Notes: a model not told the origin generated them from the letters alone. DNA of 64,000 nucleotides from an uncultured Eubacteriales bacterium (GCA_934454125.1 CAKSFA010000001.1:62001-126000); one strand, 5' to 3'. Numbered from the stretch's first letter, positions 15,928-24,336 are shown. Program-made: numbers and translations.

Positions 15928-16512
15928 ATGTATATGGCAATTCGAAAAAGACAACTGGTGCTTGCTGCATTGGTGGTGGCGCTTGGTGCAGCGGTGTATC
16001 TCAATTGGCAATTTGGTGGGAGCAGTCAGATTGTAGATGTTGGAGCAACTGCTTCGCAAAAGGAGCTGGGCACAGCGCAGTTGGTAAACGGGCAGGTGCA
16101 GTCTGAGTCGTCTCAGACTGCGTCTGAGGCAGTTTCTCAGGCAGTGAATGCGCAGGCGGAAACGAGTGCATATTTTGCTCAGGCAAGACTGGAGCGTCAA
16201 AAGACACGCGATGCTTCTCAGGAGCTGGTGCAAAAGGTGCTTAATGATGCTGCCGCGGATGACAACACCAAAACAGAAGCGGCAAATCAGGCGGCTGAAA
16301 TCTCGCAAAATATGGTTGTGGAAACCAATATTGAAAATCTGATTAAGTCGAAGGGCTTTTTGGACTGCGTGGCCTTTTTGCAAAACGGCGCGTGCAGTGT
16401 TGTGGTGCAAAAAGACGGTGAATTTGTTTCGGCCGATGCCATTGCCATTAAAGATATTGTGGTGACGCAGGCAAAAATCACTGCAGATAAGGTTACCATT
16501 GTTTCAAAATAA
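15928..16512 (+). CDS. spoIIIAH: stage III sporulation protein AH
   Basis: 194 residues with an N-terminal membrane segment (RKRQLVLAALVVALGAAVYLNW) and a periplasm-type YscJ-like domain. The domain has SAYFAQARLERQKTRDASQ and the C-terminal IKDIVVTQAKITADKVTIVSK. It pairs with SpoIIQ across the septum to connect mother cell and forespore. GAGGGGAGCTTT precedes ATG 15928. It is the last gene of the spoIIIA operon here; no asp23-like gene follows. Confidence 0.94.
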   Translation: MYMAIRKRQLVLAALVVALGAAVYLNWQFGGSSQIVDVGATASQKELGTAQLVNGQVQSESSQTASEAVSQAVNAQAETSAYFAQARLERQKTRDASQELVQKVLNDAAADDNTKTEAANQAAEISQNMVVETNIENLIKSKGFLDCVAFLQNGACSVVVQKDGEFVSADAIAIKDIVVTQAKITADKVTIVSK

Positions 16513-16537
16513 GAAGCGCAGCGCCTGTAAAATCAAA

Positions 16538-16566
16538 TTGCGCAGTTTGCCTGTTTGTGGTATACT
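16538..16566 (+). promoter_or_regulatory. promoter for the nusB operon
   Basis: TTGCGC-N17-TATACT, 82 nt before nusB. Confidence 0.65.
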
Positions 16567-16602
16567 GATACCATATAAGCGGGATGCGCAGCAAAGAAAG
16601 AG

Positions 16603-16628
16603 CCGTCTACAGCTATGGACGGTTTTTT
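16603..16628 (+). terminator. hairpin with T-tract inside the nusB leader (possible attenuator)
   Basis: A 7-bp stem (CCGTCTA / TGGACGG, one G-T pair) with a 6-nt loop and six T lies between the nusB promoter and its ribosome site. Any transcript from that promoter must pass it, so it may control nusB by early termination. It could also end the spoIIIA transcript. Confidence 0.55.
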
Positions 16629-16647
16629 CTGATTTTAGGAGGCAAAT

Positions 16648-17055
16648 ATGAACAGACGTGACGAACGGGAGCAGGCGTTTCTTTTGATTTTTGAATATAC
16701 CATCAATCAAGAGTCGGTGGCGCAGATTATTGAAAATGCCGGACAGGCGCGGGATTTGACGCCCTCTGCTTTTGCACGCAGCGTTGCAACAGGCGCACAG
16801 GAGCAGCAGGAGCGCATTGACCAAACCATTGCGCAATACAGCCGTGGTTGGCAGTTGCGCCGCTTGCCGCGTGTTTCGCTGGCGTTGCTGCGTTTGGCGG
16901 TGTATGAAATGTGCTTTTTGCCGGAGATACCGCTGAGTGTTTCTATCAATGAGGTGGTGGACCTAGCAAAAAAATATGGCGGCAAGGAGGACGCGCCGTT
17001 TATCAATGGCGTGTTGGGTTCTGTGGCAAAAGAATTGGAGAAAGCCGATGTCTGA
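16648..17055 (+). CDS. nusB: transcription antitermination protein NusB
   Basis: 135 residues, all helical, with the NusB start NRRDEREQAFLLIFEYTIN and the conserved LPRVSLALLRLAVYEMCFLPEIPLSVSINEVVDLAKKYG region (residues about 75-115), ending in FINGVLGSVAKE. It binds boxA RNA with NusE (S10) in rRNA antitermination. GGAGG lies before ATG 16648. Its end overlaps the start of the next gene by 8 nt. Confidence 0.95.
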   Translation: MNRRDEREQAFLLIFEYTINQESVAQIIENAGQARDLTPSAFARSVATGAQEQQERIDQTIAQYSRGWQLRRLPRVSLALLRLAVYEMCFLPEIPLSVSINEVVDLAKKYGGKEDAPFINGVLGSVAKELEKADV

Positions 17056-17983
17056 CGTTTGCCTGGGGATTGATACCAGCAATTATACGACCTCGGTTTC
17101 ATTGCTGGAGCAGCATGGGGATTTGCAGCAGCAAAAACGTTTGCTGCCTGTGCCCAAAGGGGCACTGGGTTTGCGCCAAAGCGATGCAGTGTTTCATCAT
17201 ACGCAGCAGTTGCCGGAGTTGCTTGATGCACTGTGGCGGCGGCCGTTTGAATTGGTTGCTGTGGGTGCTTCGGTTACTCCGTGTGATGCTGTTGGTTCTT
17301 ATATGCCGTGTTTTACTGTTGGGGCGGGTGCAGCACAGATGCTAGCCAGAACGCATGGCGTACCACTGCATCGTTTTTCGCATCAAAGTGGGCATATTGC
17401 TGCTGCGTTGTATGGCAGCGGGAAGATGGAACTGCGTTTTGCACCGTTTTTGGCATTTCATGTATCTGGCGGCACGACAGAAGTGCTGCTGGTTAAGCCG
17501 CACCGGGAACGTATTTTTGACAGTAAATTGGTAGCGGCATCGCTGGATCTGAAAGGCGGGCAGGCCGTGGATCGTGTGGGCGGTATGCTGGGGCTGGAAT
17601 TTCCTGCGGGAAAGGCGTTGGAGACGCTTGCACTGCAATGGGAGGAGCCGTGCAGCGTTAGACCTGCGATGAAGGGTTGTGATTTTTCGCTTTCTGGTGT
17701 GGAAAATCAGTGCAGTGCGATGTTGCAGCAAGGCAGGCCAAAAGCGGAGATTGCGCGTTTTTGCCTGGAGTATCTGCGTGCTTCGCTGGAAAAATGTGTG
17801 CAGGCGTTGCAGTGCCAATATGGCGATTTGCCGTTGCTGTTTGCCGGAGGTGTGATGTCGAACAGCATTTTGCGCGATGCGTTTACCGTGGGCTATGGTG
17901 CGTATTTTGCGCCGCCAGTGTTTTCTGCGGATAATGCTGCGGGAATTGCGGTTCTTACAGCGTTGAAAGAGGGGTGGTTTTGA
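17048..17983 (+). CDS. TsaD/Kae1-like protein (peptidase M22 family paralogue)
   Basis: 311 residues of the ASKHA/Kae1 fold. It opens LGIDTSNYTTSVSLL. Metal ligands like those of TsaD are visible: HQSGH (HxxxH, near residue 112) and an Asp in the C-terminal FSADNAAG. FHVSGGTTEVLLV and FAGGVMSNSILR match the nucleotide-binding motifs. True TsaD makes the t6A37 modification of tRNA. The overall match is weaker than for canonical TsaD, and this nusB-xseA position is where many Clostridia carry a second M22-type protein, so I infer a paralogue of unknown role. It overlaps nusB by 8 nt. Confidence 0.75.
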   Translation: MSDVCLGIDTSNYTTSVSLLEQHGDLQQQKRLLPVPKGALGLRQSDAVFHHTQQLPELLDALWRRPFELVAVGASVTPCDAVGSYMPCFTVGAGAAQMLARTHGVPLHRFSHQSGHIAAALYGSGKMELRFAPFLAFHVSGGTTEVLLVKPHRERIFDSKLVAASLDLKGGQAVDRVGGMLGLEFPAGKALETLALQWEEPCSVRPAMKGCDFSLSGVENQCSAMLQQGRPKAEIARFCLEYLRASLEKCVQALQCQYGDLPLLFAGGVMSNSILRDAFTVGYGAYFAPPVFSADNAAGIAVLTALKEGWF

Positions 17984-17984
17984 G

Positions 17985-19214
17985 GTGAAAATACCAACAG
18001 TGCTGACGGTTTCGCAAGTCAATCACTATGTGCGTTCGCTGTTGGACGGCGACGCTGCACTGGCGCAGGTATTTTTGAGCGGGGAAATCTCGAACTTTAC
18101 GGATCACTATCGTTCTGGTCACCTGTATCTTTCGTTGAAGGACGATACTTGTGTGATTAAGGCGGTGATGTTTGCTTCGGCCGCATCTCGCCTGCGCTTT
18201 GCTCCGCAAAATGGAATGCAGGTGCTTGTGCGTGGAAGAGTTTCGCTATATGAGCAGGGCGGGCAGTATCAGCTGTATATTGAAGATATGCAGCCGGAAG
18301 GGCTTGGCGCGCTGCATGCGGCGTATGAGCAGCTAAAAAACAAGCTTGCTGCGGAAGGTTTGTTTGATGCTGCACGCAAACGATTGTTGCCGGTGTTTCC
18401 GGATCGAGTTGGTGTGATTACCTCGCCGACGGGTGCTGTTTTGCATGATATTCAGCAGGTGCTAAAGCGACGTTATCCATTGGCCGAGTTGGTGCTTTGT
18501 CCGGTGCAGGTGCAGGGACAGGAGGCAGCGCAGCAGATTGTGCAGGCGATTGCGCAGTTCAATGCAAGCAATGCTGCTGATGTGCTTATCGTTGCGCGTG
18601 GCGGTGGCTCCCCGGAAGATCTTTGGACGTTTAATGAGGAATTATTGGTGCGTGCTGTTGCTGCTTCAGAGATTCCAACCATCTCTGCGGTGGGGCATGA
18701 GACGGACGTAACTTTGTGTGATTTTGTTGCCGATGTGCGTGCTGCAACGCCGTCAGCAGCGGCAGAGCTTGCTGTGCCGGATCAGGCGGAATTATATCAG
18801 AAGCTGCGTGCTTGCCAATTTACGTTGAGGCAACTGATGCAGGCAAAGCTATTGGCTTGCCGTCGCAGGTTGACACAGACAACGCAGTCTGCGGCGATGA
18901 AAAGCCCCCAAAATATGCTGGCACTGCAAACGATGCGGTTGGATCGCTGCGCAGAACGCTTGCAGACAGCAATGGTGCAAACACTTGCACAGGCACAGCA
19001 GCGACTCAGTGCAATTTCTGGCAGTTTGCATGCGATGAGCCCGCTTGAAACACTTGCCCGTGGATATGCAGTGGTGCAAACGGCAGGCGGGATGCCGCTG
19101 CGCAGTGCAGCACAGACCAAAGCAGGGGAAGAAATTACAGTTACAGTTACAGACGGTGCATTGCGCTGTACCGTAAACGAGGTGAAAATCAATGCCGAAA
19201 AACCTTTCATTTGA
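17985..19214 (+). CDS. xseA: exodeoxyribonuclease VII large subunit
   Basis: 409 residues: an N-terminal OB fold (LTVSQVNHYVRSLLDGD, VFLSGEISNFTDHYRSGHLYLSLKDD) followed by the catalytic domain with FPDRVGVITSPTGAVLHDI, VARGGGSPEDLWTFNEE and SAVGHETDVTLCDFVADVRAATPSAAAEL. A long coiled coil and a C-terminal domain complete it. With XseB it degrades single-stranded DNA. GTG 17985 is one nt after the preceding stop; xseB overlaps its end. Confidence 0.96.
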   Translation: MKIPTVLTVSQVNHYVRSLLDGDAALAQVFLSGEISNFTDHYRSGHLYLSLKDDTCVIKAVMFASAASRLRFAPQNGMQVLVRGRVSLYEQGGQYQLYIEDMQPEGLGALHAAYEQLKNKLAAEGLFDAARKRLLPVFPDRVGVITSPTGAVLHDIQQVLKRRYPLAELVLCPVQVQGQEAAQQIVQAIAQFNASNAADVLIVARGGGSPEDLWTFNEELLVRAVAASEIPTISAVGHETDVTLCDFVADVRAATPSAAAELAVPDQAELYQKLRACQFTLRQLMQAKLLACRRRLTQTTQSAAMKSPQNMLALQTMRLDRCAERLQTAMVQTLAQAQQRLSAISGSLHAMSPLETLARGYAVVQTAGGMPLRSAAQTKAGEEITVTVTDGALRCTVNEVKINAEKPFI

Positions 19215-19404
19215 AACTGCGATGCAGCAGTTGGAAGAAATTTTACAGAAGCTGGAAAACAGCGATACCACACTGGAGGAATCGCTGAAATTATATGAAA
19301 AGGGTGCTGCCTTGACTACATTATGTTATGAAAAATTGCAGACTGCAGAGCAGACAATGACGCAGCTTTCTGCTACTATGCAGGAGGGTTCTGATGGAGC
19401 GTAA
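19192..19404 (+). CDS. xseB: exodeoxyribonuclease VII small subunit
   Basis: 70 residues with the XseB pattern LSFETAMQQLEEILQKLENSDTTLEESLKLYEKG. Several copies surround each XseA. It starts inside the xseA end (GAGGTG upstream), and its own end overlaps ispA by 11 nt. Confidence 0.95.
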   Translation: MPKNLSFETAMQQLEEILQKLENSDTTLEESLKLYEKGAALTTLCYEKLQTAEQTMTQLSATMQEGSDGA

Positions 19405-20278
19405 TATGCAGCGATACTGCGCTGAAATTGAACAGGCGCTGGAGCGTTATTTGCCAGTTAATCAGACTCAATATGCGGTGTTGATCGAAGCGATGCGTTA
19501 CAGTCTGCTGGGTGGTGGTAAGCGTATTCGCCCGATTTTGTTGCTGGAATTTTATCGTTTGTGCGGTGGTAAGCAGGAGGCGGCAATGCCGTTTGCCTGT
19601 GCGGTGGAATCGATTCATGCATATTCGTTGATACACGATGATTTACCATGCATGGACGATGACGATATGCGCCGCGGTAAGCCTTCATGCCACAAACAGT
19701 TTGGGCAGGCAATGGCGTTGTTGGCTGGTGATGCGTTGCAGACGCTGGCGTTTTCGCTGATGTTGAGGGAGGAAACGGTTTGTACAATTGGCGCGGATCG
19801 AGCGGCAAAGGCGGCAGGCGTGCTGGCAAATGCTGCCGGTGCGCATGGTATGGTGGCTGGGCAGGTGATAGATCTGCTTGCATCCGGGAAGCAGACAACG
19901 CTGGAGCAATTGCAGCAAATGCATCGCTGTAAAACCGGTGCGCTGATTTCTGCTGCTTGCCAGATGGGGTGTATTTTAGCAGGTGGAACACCGGAACAAA
20001 TTGCTGCTGCCGTGGCATATGCCGATGCGCTGGGGCTGGCGTTTCAAATTGTAGATGATGTTCTGGATGTGGCCGGAGAAACGGCTGCGCTTGGGAAGCA
20101 AACCGGGAGTGATGCAGCCAATGACAAAAGTACCTATGTTTCTATGCTGGGGATGCAACAGGCGCAACAGGCAGTACAAACACTGACCGAACAGGCTATT
20201 GATGCACTTTCTGTTTTTGGGCAGGAGGCGGGCGATTTGCGTGAATTGGCGGCATATTTGGCAAAACGAACCCATTGA
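19394..20278 (+). CDS. ispA: farnesyl/geranyl diphosphate synthase (polyprenyl synthetase)
   Basis: 294 residues with both Asp-rich motifs: DDLPCMDDDDMRRG (first, around residue 80-93) and IVDDVLDV (second). GGGKRIRPILLL and the Lys-Thr QTGSDAANDKSTYVS end pattern are also present. It condenses IPP with DMAPP/GPP for undecaprenyl and other isoprenoid synthesis. The xseA-xseB-ispA order is common in Firmicutes; dxs, which often follows, is absent here. ATG 19394 follows AGGAGGG. Confidence 0.93.
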   Translation: MERNMQRYCAEIEQALERYLPVNQTQYAVLIEAMRYSLLGGGKRIRPILLLEFYRLCGGKQEAAMPFACAVESIHAYSLIHDDLPCMDDDDMRRGKPSCHKQFGQAMALLAGDALQTLAFSLMLREETVCTIGADRAAKAAGVLANAAGAHGMVAGQVIDLLASGKQTTLEQLQQMHRCKTGALISAACQMGCILAGGTPEQIAAAVAYADALGLAFQIVDDVLDVAGETAALGKQTGSDAANDKSTYVSMLGMQQAQQAVQTLTEQAIDALSVFGQEAGDLRELAAYLAKRTH

Positions 20279-20298
20279 TAGAAAAATTGCAGCTCTGC

Positions 20299-20327
20299 TT
20301 GACAGTGTGGATTTCGTGTGCTATACT
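20299..20327 (+). promoter_or_regulatory. strong promoter for rplU-prp-rpmA
   Basis: TTGACA-N17-TATACT, an almost perfect sigma-A promoter 84 nt before rplU. Confidence 0.8.
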
Positions 20328-20332
20328 TGGTA

Positions 20333-20400
20333 AGCCGCTTACTGCGGGTTTTGATAAAGAGGGTAGCCTCACCCGTTGGTAGCGAGACTAGAGTAAAGGC
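20333..20400 (+). ncRNA. ribosomal protein L21 leader (cis-regulatory RNA)
   Basis: The rplU 5' UTR contains paired segments resembling the Firmicute L21 leader: CCGCTTACTGCGG near its start and GGGTAGCCTCACCCG with GCGAGACTAG further on. These leaders precede rplU in Bacilli and Clostridia and are thought to mediate L21 autoregulation. The boundaries are approximate. Confidence 0.6.
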
Positions 20401-20410
20401 AGGACAAACC

Positions 20411-20719
20411 ATGTTCGCAGTTATTGAAACAGGCGGCAAGCAGTATAAAGTTCAACAAGGTGATGTAATCTATGTTGAAAAGCTGGCCGGCGAAGAAAAC
20501 ACAGAGGTTACTTTTCAGGTGATTGCCGTTGGAGACGGTAAGAAGCTGACAGTGGGTACACCGTATGTAGACAGTGCATCGGTTACCGGTAAAATCCTCA
20601 AGACTGGAAAAGGCAAAAAAATCACGGTATTTACTTACCGTCCGAAAAAAGGCTCAAAGCGTAAGATGGGTCATCGTCAGCCATATACAAAGGTTGAAAT
20701 TTCTGCAATCAACGCGTAA
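20411..20719 (+). CDS. rplU: 50S ribosomal protein L21
   Basis: 102 residues, the normal length. It starts MFAVIETGGKQYKVQQGDV and has the C-terminal signature YRPKKGSKRKMGHRQPYTKV. The stop overlaps the prp start (TAATG). Confidence 0.97.
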   Translation: MFAVIETGGKQYKVQQGDVIYVEKLAGEENTEVTFQVIAVGDGKKLTVGTPYVDSASVTGKILKTGKGKKITVFTYRPKKGSKRKMGHRQPYTKVEISAINA

Positions 20720-21039
20720 TGATTTTTATTCGCTTTTTGGCAGAGCCGGACGGTGCGCTACGCGGTTTTGAAATTAGCGGTCACGCAGACCATGCGCCTT
20801 ATGGCGAAGATACGGTTTGTGCAGCGGTATCATCAGCTGCTTATCTGGTGGCCAATACGATTACCGAGATCCTGAAAATTCCCGCGGAGATTACTGTGGA
20901 GCAAGGAACAATGATAGTACAGATTGCAGCAAGCGATGCCTATGCCTGCCGTGATATTTTGGCAGGACTCAAGTTGCATTTTACTGCACTTGAGGAGCAA
21001 TACCCTGCTTGTATGCAAGTCGATTATATGGAGGTGTAA
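20719..21039 (+). CDS. prp: ribosomal-processing cysteine protease Prp
   Basis: 106 residues of the YsxB/Prp family. The catalytic pair is visible as His22 (GHADHAPYGE) and Cys34 (DTVCAAVSS). Prp removes the N-terminal extension of ribosomal protein L27, which is essential for peptidyl-transfer activity in Firmicutes. It lies, as usual, between rplU and rpmA, with a start overlapping the rplU stop and a stop 2 nt before rpmA. Confidence 0.95.
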   Translation: MIFIRFLAEPDGALRGFEISGHADHAPYGEDTVCAAVSSAAYLVANTITEILKIPAEITVEQGTMIVQIAASDAYACRDILAGLKLHFTALEEQYPACMQVDYMEV

Positions 21040-21041
21040 GT

Positions 21042-21323
21042 ATGCTTCAGATTAACATTCAGCTTTTTGCACATAAAAAAGGTATGGGTTCCACCAAAAA
21101 CGGCCGTGATTCTGAATCGAAACGTCTTGGTGTGAAACGTGCAGACGGTCAGTTCGTGTTGGCGGGCAATATTTTGGTTAAGCAGCGCGGCACGCATATT
21201 CATCCCGGCACAAATGTGGGCAGAGGTTCAGATGATTCGCTGTTTGCATTGGTAGACGGTAAGGTGAAGTTTGAGCGCATGGGTCGCGACCGTAAAAAAG
21301 TTAGCGTATATACTGCTGAATAA
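21042..21323 (+). CDS. rpmA: 50S ribosomal protein L27 (with Prp-cleaved leader)
   Basis: 93 residues. The N-terminus MLQINIQLFAHKKGMGSTKNG contains the Firmicute-type extension ending QLFA just before HKKG; in Staphylococcus Prp cuts after the equivalent FA. The rest is typical L27 (RGTHIHPGTNVGRGSDDSLFAL). The neighbouring prp gene supports the processing. GGAGGTGTAAGT precedes ATG 21042. Confidence 0.96.
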   Translation: MLQINIQLFAHKKGMGSTKNGRDSESKRLGVKRADGQFVLAGNILVKQRGTHIHPGTNVGRGSDDSLFALVDGKVKFERMGRDRKKVSVYTAE

Positions 21324-21341
21324 TTAAAATAGTTGCATGAT

Positions 21342-21373
21342 AAGCCTGAAACGATGTGTTTCGGGCTTTTTTA
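21342..21373 (+). terminator. terminator after rpmA
   Basis: AAGCCTGAAAC / GTTTCGGGCTT stem (one G-T pair) with a 5-nt loop and a T-run. Confidence 0.85.
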
Positions 21374-21385
21374 TACGTTGCTGCG

Positions 21386-21414
21386 TTGCGTATGCAGCGG
21401 TTTCGTGTTACAAT
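21386..21414 (+). promoter_or_regulatory. promoter for obgE
   Basis: TTGCGT-N17-TACAAT, 38 nt before the obgE start. Confidence 0.65.
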
Positions 21415-21452
21415 CAAACCTAATTAAACCATTACAGAACGGTGGGAATACC

Positions 21453-22724
21453 ATGTTTACGGATATTGCAAAAATTACCATTAAGGCAGGAGACGGCGGT
21501 GCCGGTGCCGTTGCGTTTCACCGCGAAAAATATGTAGCAGCAGGTGGGCCGGACGGCGGTGACGGTGGCAAGGGCGGCGATGTTATATTTCAGGTAGATA
21601 CGAATTTATCGACATTGGCAGATTTTCGCTATAAACGCAAATATATTGCTCAGAACGGTGAAAATGGCAGAAAAAACCGCTGCAATGGGAAAAATGCACC
21701 GGATTTGCTGATTCGTGTGCCACAGGGTACATTAATAAAAGATGCCCAGACGGGCCGAATTTTGGCAGATTTATCAACCGATGAGCCGCAGGTGTTGCTC
21801 AAAGGCGGCAAGGGCGGTTTTGGCAATGCGCATTTTGCTACGCCGACGCGTCAGGCACCGCGTTTTGCAAAGCCAGGTGTGCCTGGAACATGCATTGAGG
21901 TGCTGCTGGAACTCAAGTTGCTCGCAGATGTGGGACTGGTGGGTTTTCCAAATGTTGGGAAATCGACATTGATTTCGGTGGTCAGCCAAGCAAAACCGAC
22001 GGTTGCAAACTATCACTTTACGACACTGACACCTGTGTTAGGTGTGGTGCATTTGGAGGAGGGAAGCTCCTTTGTTTTGGCAGATATTCCCGGTTTGATT
22101 GAGGGTGCGTGGGAAGGTGTGGGACTTGGACACCAGTTTTTGCGCCATGTGGAGCGTTGCCGCATGTTGGTGCATATGGTTGATGTTTCTGGCAGTGAGG
22201 GTAGAGATCCCAAAGAGGATTTTGCGATTATCAACCGTGAGTTGGGAAAATTCAACCCGGAGCTGGCGCAACGCCCGATGTTGGTGGCGGGCAATAAAGC
22301 CGACCTTGCCACTGACGAGCAGATTGCTGATTTTGCGTGTTTTGTAGAGGAGCAAGGATATGTGTTTTTTCCAATGATGGCGGCGATTGATCATGGTGTG
22401 CAGCCACTGTTACAGCGCATTGCGCAGACATTGACGACGTTGCCGCCGGTGCGCGTGTTTGAACCGGAGGCATTGCCGGTAACACCAGCAGAGGAGCTTG
22501 GCAAAAAAGAAGTGCAGATTACGAAGCAGGAGGGGATTTATATTGTGGAGGCCCCATGGCTGCTTACGATTTTAAAAACCGTTGATTTTGATGATTACGA
22601 AGCATTGCAATATTTTCAGCGTGTGCTACTGCACACTGGCGTGATTGATGCGCTGAGAGCTGCTGGTATTGCAGAGGGTGACACGGTAAGCCTATATGAT
22701 CTGGAATTTGATTTTGTAGAATAG
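21453..22724 (+). CDS. obgE: GTPase Obg/CgtA
   Basis: 423 residues. Domain order: glycine-rich Obg fold (residues 1-158, GDGGAGAVAFHREKYVAAGGPDGGDGGKGG), GTPase domain (G1 GFPNVGKST, G3 DIPGLIEGAWEGVGLG, G4 NKAD), and a C-terminal OCT domain ending YDLEFDFVE. Obg associates with the 50S subunit and links ribosome assembly to stress and sporulation. In the switch II stretch the usual H-E-G-A-G-L-G-D appears as W-E-G-V-G-L-G-H, a mild variation. ATG 21453 is chosen; the frame upstream to 21333 runs through the terminator. Confidence 0.96.
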   Translation: MFTDIAKITIKAGDGGAGAVAFHREKYVAAGGPDGGDGGKGGDVIFQVDTNLSTLADFRYKRKYIAQNGENGRKNRCNGKNAPDLLIRVPQGTLIKDAQTGRILADLSTDEPQVLLKGGKGGFGNAHFATPTRQAPRFAKPGVPGTCIEVLLELKLLADVGLVGFPNVGKSTLISVVSQAKPTVANYHFTTLTPVLGVVHLEEGSSFVLADIPGLIEGAWEGVGLGHQFLRHVERCRMLVHMVDVSGSEGRDPKEDFAIINRELGKFNPELAQRPMLVAGNKADLATDEQIADFACFVEEQGYVFFPMMAAIDHGVQPLLQRIAQTLTTLPPVRVFEPEALPVTPAEELGKKEVQITKQEGIYIVEAPWLLTILKTVDFDDYEALQYFQRVLLHTGVIDALRAAGIAEGDTVSLYDLEFDFVE

Positions 22725-22735
22725 CGGAGGAACAT

Positions 22736-23131
22736 ATGGAACGGTTATTTAACGGAGCGTGTGACCCCAAACAACTTAGTCCGCTGACACTGGCGTTTTT
22801 GGGTGATGCGGCGTTTTCGCTATTTGTGAGGGAGCGTTTGGTGTGCCTTGCCAACTGTCCGGTAAAAAAATTGCATCAAAATGCGGTAGAACAAGTGTGC
22901 TGTCAGGCGCAGGCGCGGTTTATGCAAGTATTGTTGCCGGTGCTGACTGAAGAGGAATTGGCTGTGTTTAAACGCGGCAGAAACGCTGGATCATCGGTGC
23001 CCAAAAATGCGGAACCGGCAGATTATCATGCGGCAACAGGTTTTGAAGCGATGTTTGGCTATTTGTATTTACAGGGTGAAATCGACCGGTTGAGAGAACT
23101 ATTTACAATCATTTGTGAAAACGTAGGTTAA
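22736..23131 (+). CDS. mrnC: Mini-ribonuclease III
   Basis: 131 residues, an RNase III catalytic domain without a dsRNA-binding domain. The signature LSPLTLAFLGDAAFSLFVRERL carries the catalytic Asp, and ATGFEAMFGYLYLQGEIDRL carries the Glu. It matures 23S rRNA ends in Firmicutes. GGAGGAACAT precedes ATG 22736. Confidence 0.93.
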   Translation: MERLFNGACDPKQLSPLTLAFLGDAAFSLFVRERLVCLANCPVKKLHQNAVEQVCCQAQARFMQVLLPVLTEEELAVFKRGRNAGSSVPKNAEPADYHAATGFEAMFGYLYLQGEIDRLRELFTIICENVG

Positions 23132-23180
23132 TTTGCTGGAATCGTCATACACTAAGCGTGAGAATAACACAGAAAAGGTG

Positions 23181-24122
23181 ATGAGTGTGACGATGCAAAA
23201 CCAGCAGCATAGCCGTTTTAAAAACGTGCTATATGATATGCTCTGTTTTATACTGGGCAGTTTTTTATATGGAATCTCCGTTTCGGTATTTTCTGAGCCG
23301 AATCAGCTTGCCCCCGGGGGTGTAACCGGGCTTTCTATTTTATTCAATGCATTGTTTGCAACGCCGGTGGGTATTACAGCACTGGTACTCAATTTGCCGC
23401 TGATTGTGTGGGCAACGTTGGAGTTGGGCTATCGTTTGGTGCTGAAAACTGCGACTGCCATCGTGCTGACTTCGGTTGCCATTGACATAGTCGCATTGAT
23501 TCTGCCGACTTATTGCGGAGACAAGATGCTGGTAGCTATTTTTGCCGGTGTTACAGAAGGGGCAGGACTTGCGCTGATTTTTATGCGCGGCGGTACCACT
23601 GGAGGTACCGATACTGCAGCCAGACTGCTGGGAAAACGGTTTCCACATGTTTCGATGGGTCGGTTGATGATGCTGATTGATTTGTGTGTTGTGACAGTAT
23701 CGGCGGTGGTGTTTGGGAGTATTGAAAGCGCTATGTATGCTGTGATTGTAATTTTTGTGGCAACACGCATCATAGATGCTGTTTTATACGGAACTGATGT
23801 TGGCACGGGTAAAATGCTGTTTATCATGTCTCAGAAAAGTGCTCAAATCGCGCAGGCTGTGATTTCACAGATGGTGCGTGGTGTAACACTTTTGCAGTCT
23901 CAGGGGGCTTATACGGGCAAGCAGGGACAAGTTTTGCTGTGTGCTGTGCGCCGCTATGAGGTTTATCGTTTGATGCGTTTGGTGAAGGAGATTGACCATG
24001 ATGCATTTGTCATCATTGGAGATGCTGGACAAATCAACGGTGAAGGTTTTGCAGCAAATGGAGAAGAGATTGAAACACTGCGGATGTTGCTGCGTAGAAA
24101 GCGACAGCATCGTGGGCGTTAG
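23181..24122 (+). CDS. YitT family membrane protein (DUF161 + DUF2179)
   Basis: 313 residues: five or more hydrophobic segments in residues 15-205 with the family motif APGGVTGLSILFNALF and FMRGGTTGGTDTAARLL. A cytosolic DUF2179 domain follows (GVTLLQSQGAYTGKQGQVLLCAVRRYEV). Function is not established for the family. ATG 23181 has AGAAAAGGTG ahead; a TTG at 23133 is less likely. A CATACACT sequence at 23147-23154 resembles a sigma-E -10, but no convincing -35 is seen. Confidence 0.88.
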   Translation: MSVTMQNQQHSRFKNVLYDMLCFILGSFLYGISVSVFSEPNQLAPGGVTGLSILFNALFATPVGITALVLNLPLIVWATLELGYRLVLKTATAIVLTSVAIDIVALILPTYCGDKMLVAIFAGVTEGAGLALIFMRGGTTGGTDTAARLLGKRFPHVSMGRLMMLIDLCVVTVSAVVFGSIESAMYAVIVIFVATRIIDAVLYGTDVGTGKMLFIMSQKSAQIAQAVISQMVRGVTLLQSQGAYTGKQGQVLLCAVRRYEVYRLMRLVKEIDHDAFVIIGDAGQINGEGFAANGEEIETLRMLLRRKRQHRGR

Positions 24123-24128
24123 CACTGC

Positions 24129-24156
24129 AAAAAAGAAAACCGCAGCGGTTTGCGGT
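24129..24156 (-). terminator. minus-strand terminator after the small Asn/Gln-rich gene
   Basis: On the minus strand ACCGCA / TGCGGT with a 6-nt loop is followed by TTTCTTTTTT. Confidence 0.65.
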
Positions 24157-24189
24157 GCAAATCCGGCGGCTTTCCAAAACGCAGAACGA

Positions 24190-24336
24190 TTAGTTGCTGT
24201 GATTTTGGTTCTTTTTGTTCTGAGCGTTTTTGGTAGTTTGATTCTGGTTTTGAGAGGCGTTGTTTTGTGACTGCTGTGCGTTGGTCTGATTTTCCTGTGC
24301 ATTTGTTTTTTTGTTTTGTGCATGTTGTTTTTCCAT
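24190..24336 (-). CDS. small Asn/Gln-rich protein, gamma-type SASP-like
   Basis: A 48-residue frame on the minus strand, too short for standard ORF cut-offs. It begins MEKQHAQNKKTNAQEN and contains repeated TNAQ/SQN units (TNAQENQTNAQQSQNN) and ends NQNHSN; about half the residues are Asn or Gln. Gamma-type small acid-soluble spore proteins (SspE) have similar TNAQxVxxQN repeats, so a spore storage protein is the best guess. The ribosome site is perfect (AAGGAGGTGA). A sigma-G-type promoter lies upstream and a terminator downstream. No GPR protease site is evident. Confidence 0.75.
   Translation of the reverse strand: MEKQHAQNKKTNAQENQTNAQQSQNNASQNQNQTTKNAQNKKNQNHSN

Noticed and set aside
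23865..24323. 152-codon minus-strand frame over the YitT gene end
   Set aside because: It is out of frame with the better-supported 48-residue gene at 24190-24336, which has the ribosome site and promoter.
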